Of a DNA stretch of 64,000 nt, positions 62,312 to 64,000 are shown one piece after another; the first letter of the stretch is position 1, and every line of letters begins with the position of its first letter. This DNA is from Luteolibacter rhizosphaerae (lineage in GTDB: Bacteria; Verrucomicrobiota; Verrucomicrobiia; Verrucomicrobiales; Akkermansiaceae): the NCBI RefSeq assembly GCF_025950095.1, contig NZ_JAPDDR010000006.1, positions 248,001 through 312,000 of the forward strand. Direction: 5' to 3'. The notes beneath the pieces were generated by a model. That model had not been told where the DNA came from, did no database searches, and was given only the letters and a program-made list of their open reading frames with translations. The position numbers and the translations under genes were made by a program.

Positions 62312-63301
62312 ATGGGCATCACCGATCTCACCACCGCTTCCGGCCGTATCATCTGGTACTGGCACTATCGCCTGAAGAGCCGGAAGGATCTCAACTCGCG
62401 CTCCACCCGCCGCGAATTCGAGGGTGTCTTGCTGAAAGACTCCGAAGGCGGCCATGCCTGCATCCAACCGTGGCCGGAGCTCGGCGATCCGAGCTTGGCG
62501 AAGTGCCTCGAAGACCTTGCGGGTGCTCGCCGTTGGCCGATCGTTCGCCGGGCATTGCGTTGCATGGAGATGGATGGCGCCGCCCGCTCGGTGGAGGATC
62601 CCTTGTTCGAGGACTTGGAAGTTCCGCTCAGTCACGCCACACTGGTCTCGCGCGACGAGTTAGAAGTGGCCCGCGCGGTGGAACTCGGATTCACCGTGGC
62701 CAAGCTGAAATGTGCCAGCGATTTGGTCGGCACGGGGGCCTTTCTCGATGCCATGATAAAGGCTCACCCGTCCCTCAAGTGGCGTCTTGATTTCAACGAA
62801 AGCGGAACGGCGGAGGACCTCGTGGCATGGATCGCCGCGCTACCGGCGGAGACGCGTGGTCACATCGAGTTCATCGAGGACCCCTGCGAATATTCGGAGC
62901 CCAAGTGGCGCGAGCTCCATCGAAAGACCCGCATGCCATTGGCGGTCGATCGCGAAGCTGCGCCAAGTGCGGCGGATGCTCAGGTAATGGTCATCAAACC
63001 GGCCATTGATGAGCCGTGGCTTCTAGCGGAAGCTGCCCAAGGGATGGGTCAGCGCGTGGTCGTCACCAGCTATATGGACCATCCTCTCGGTCAATCCTTC
63101 GCCGCTTGGGAGGCCGGACGTCTGGCGCTCCCGTTTCCCGGCTTGGTCGGAACATGCGGCTTGCAGACGCATCATCTTTTCGAGCCGGATGCTTTCTCCG
63201 AGGCTCTCGGACCTTGGTCGCCGGATTTTCATGCAGCACCGGGCACCGGGCTGGGTTTCAATGATCTGTTAGCGAAGCTGCCATGGAAGCGTCTGCCCTG
63301 A
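62312..63301 (+). CDS. menC: MenC, o-succinylbenzoate synthase
   Basis: 329 residues from the ATG at 62312. An enolase-superfamily enzyme that dehydrates SHCHC to o-succinylbenzoate. Catalytic residues are apparent in VAKLKCAS (KxK), LDFNESG, IEFIEDPCE, VDREAA and VMVIKPAID. The N-terminal capping region (WYWHYRLKSRKDLNS) resembles the short MenC branch. The stop overlaps the possible start of menE. Confidence 0.92.
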   Translation: MGITDLTTASGRIIWYWHYRLKSRKDLNSRSTRREFEGVLLKDSEGGHACIQPWPELGDPSLAKCLEDLAGARRWPIVRRALRCMEMDGAARSVEDPLFEDLEVPLSHATLVSRDELEVARAVELGFTVAKLKCASDLVGTGAFLDAMIKAHPSLKWRLDFNESGTAEDLVAWIAALPAETRGHIEFIEDPCEYSEPKWRELHRKTRMPLAVDREAAPSAADAQVMVIKPAIDEPWLLAEAAQGMGQRVVVTSYMDHPLGQSFAAWEAGRLALPFPGLVGTCGLQTHHLFEPDAFSEALGPWSPDFHAAPGTGLGFNDLLAKLPWKRLP

Positions 63302-64000
63302 TGGGTCCGGGATTCTGGACGGAGGATCGGCCCGTATTGATGGGCTTCTCCGGCAGCGTACCCGAAGGCATCCCGGGTCTTGTCTATTTCAAGACCTCCG
63401 GCAGCACCGGCGAGCCGAAGTGGATTGGCCTGAGCCGTGAAGCTCTGCTCGCCTCCGCGACCGCGGTGAATGCTCATCTGCACGTCAGTCGCGGGAGTTG
63501 CTGGGTGCTCACCCTGCCGCTGCATCATGTTGGGGGCTTCGGCGTTGTTGCACGGACCTATCAGGCCGGTTGTCGCATGGAGCATTTCGCTGACAAGTGG
63601 CACGCGGAGAACTTCGCGAGCTGGCTGGCGGATACGGGTGGGACGCATCTCTCGCTCGTGCCGACCCAGGTTCATGACTTGGTGGCTGCTGGCGCGAAGG
63701 CTCCGGAAAGCTTGAAGGCGGTCGTCGTCGGTGGTGGTCGCTTGCCGGAGCATGTCGGACAAGCCGCGCGCGATCTCGGTTGGCCGGTGCTGGCCAGCTA
63801 TGGCATGACTGAAGCCTGCTCGCAGATTGCTACCCAGGATCTCGAATTACTAGGTCAGCCGTATGTCACCCGGCCAATCAACCTGTTGTCATGCTGGGAT
63901 GCCGCGACGGACGCAGACGTCCGCCTGATGATCTCGGGTCCGGCGCTCTTCAGCGGAACACTCCGGACACATGGCGGGGAATGGAAGTACGAGGAACGTC
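63283..64000 (+). CDS. menE: MenE, o-succinylbenzoate-CoA ligase, 3' partial
   Basis: About 239 codons lie inside the window. The frame from the ATG at 63283 (or 63301, which overlaps the menC stop as TGATG) is open to the right edge. It has the AMP-binding P-loop YFKTSGSTGEPKW, PLHHVGGFG, VVVGGGRLPEHV and the adenylation motif ASYGMTEACSQ. It activates o-succinylbenzoate with ATP and CoA for MenB. The adenylation C-terminal subdomain lies beyond the window. Confidence 0.93.
   Translation, partial: MEASALMGPGFWTEDRPVLMGFSGSVPEGIPGLVYFKTSGSTGEPKWIGLSREALLASATAVNAHLHVSRGSCWVLTLPLHHVGGFGVVARTYQAGCRMEHFADKWHAENFASWLADTGGTHLSLVPTQVHDLVAAGAKAPESLKAVVVGGGRLPEHVGQAARDLGWPVLASYGMTEACSQIATQDLELLGQPYVTRPINLLSCWDAATDADVRLMISGPALFSGTLRTHGGEWKYEER

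Overview
The window reads as chromosomal DNA of a high-GC Gram-negative bacterium of the Verrucomicrobiota, most likely near Luteolibacter/Haloferula in Verrucomicrobiales. This is inference from content: a CotH/lamin-tail secreted protein, giant beta-helix proteins with cohesin-like and dockerin-like ends, a PEP-CTERM protein, a PA14-multihaem cytochrome beside a sorbosone-dehydrogenase-like protein, an ECF42 sigma operon with DGPF and DUF899 partners, GSII-type glutamine synthetase, and weak or absent Shine-Dalgarno sequences with many GTG starts. Genes are dense on both strands. I see no tRNA, CRISPR array, IS element or prophage.

Layout. 1-5.2 kb: 5'-truncated CotH-like exoprotein, PLD-like protein, TraB/GumN protein. 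5.2-10.75 kb: five oxidoreductase genes in one leftward run (LLM flavoprotein, old yellow enzyme, Zn alcohol dehydrogenase, SDR, aldo/keto reductase), divergent from an ArsR-type regulator whose intergenic region carries a duplicated 20-bp operator-like sequence. 10.9-15.1 kb: IorAB-type molybdenum hydroxylase with XdhC and MocA-like maturation factors. 15.1-18.2 kb: leftward PP2C phosphatase, phosphopantetheinyl transferase and a zinc-ribbon membrane protein with a (PPEPVL)n tract encoded by 18-bp DNA repeats. 18.4-19.5 kb: GSII glutamine synthetase with a strong terminator.

19.5-33.4 kb: LytS/LytTR two-component pair, divergent from two giant secreted beta-helix/cohesin-like/dockerin-like paralogues, a PEP-CTERM protein between them, and a degenerate cyclophilin. 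33.4-37.3 kb: leftward six-gene ECF42 sigma operon. 37.6-40.1 kb: secreted discoidin/L-type-lectin-like protein, followed by a terminator whose 3' arm is duplicated on the far side of a dispersed repeat. 40.3-45.1 kb: murI-deoC-aldehyde dehydrogenase-coiled coil-truncated aldehyde dehydrogenase, resembling a split ALDH16. 45.2-46.5 kb: halogenase-like flavoprotein. 46.5-51.4 kb: secreted beta-propeller-like protein, five-haem cytochrome and a small protein. 51.6-55.1 kb: DUF456 protein, RNase P RNA, two orphan ORFs and a QmcA/NfeD membrane pair.

55.5-64 kb: menaquinone cluster menD, menH, menB, menA, menC, menE (menE runs off the right edge), interrupted by an MBL-fold hydrolase, an antisense lipoprotein and an outer-membrane beta-barrel gene. 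Together with the cytochrome it suggests a quinone-based respiratory chain.

The least explained stretch is 19.5-33.4 kb: a membrane sensor beside two surface-type giants that each carry a cohesin-like and a dockerin-like module. The five-oxidoreductase/ArsR locus and the PP2C/PPTase/repeat-protein operon come next.
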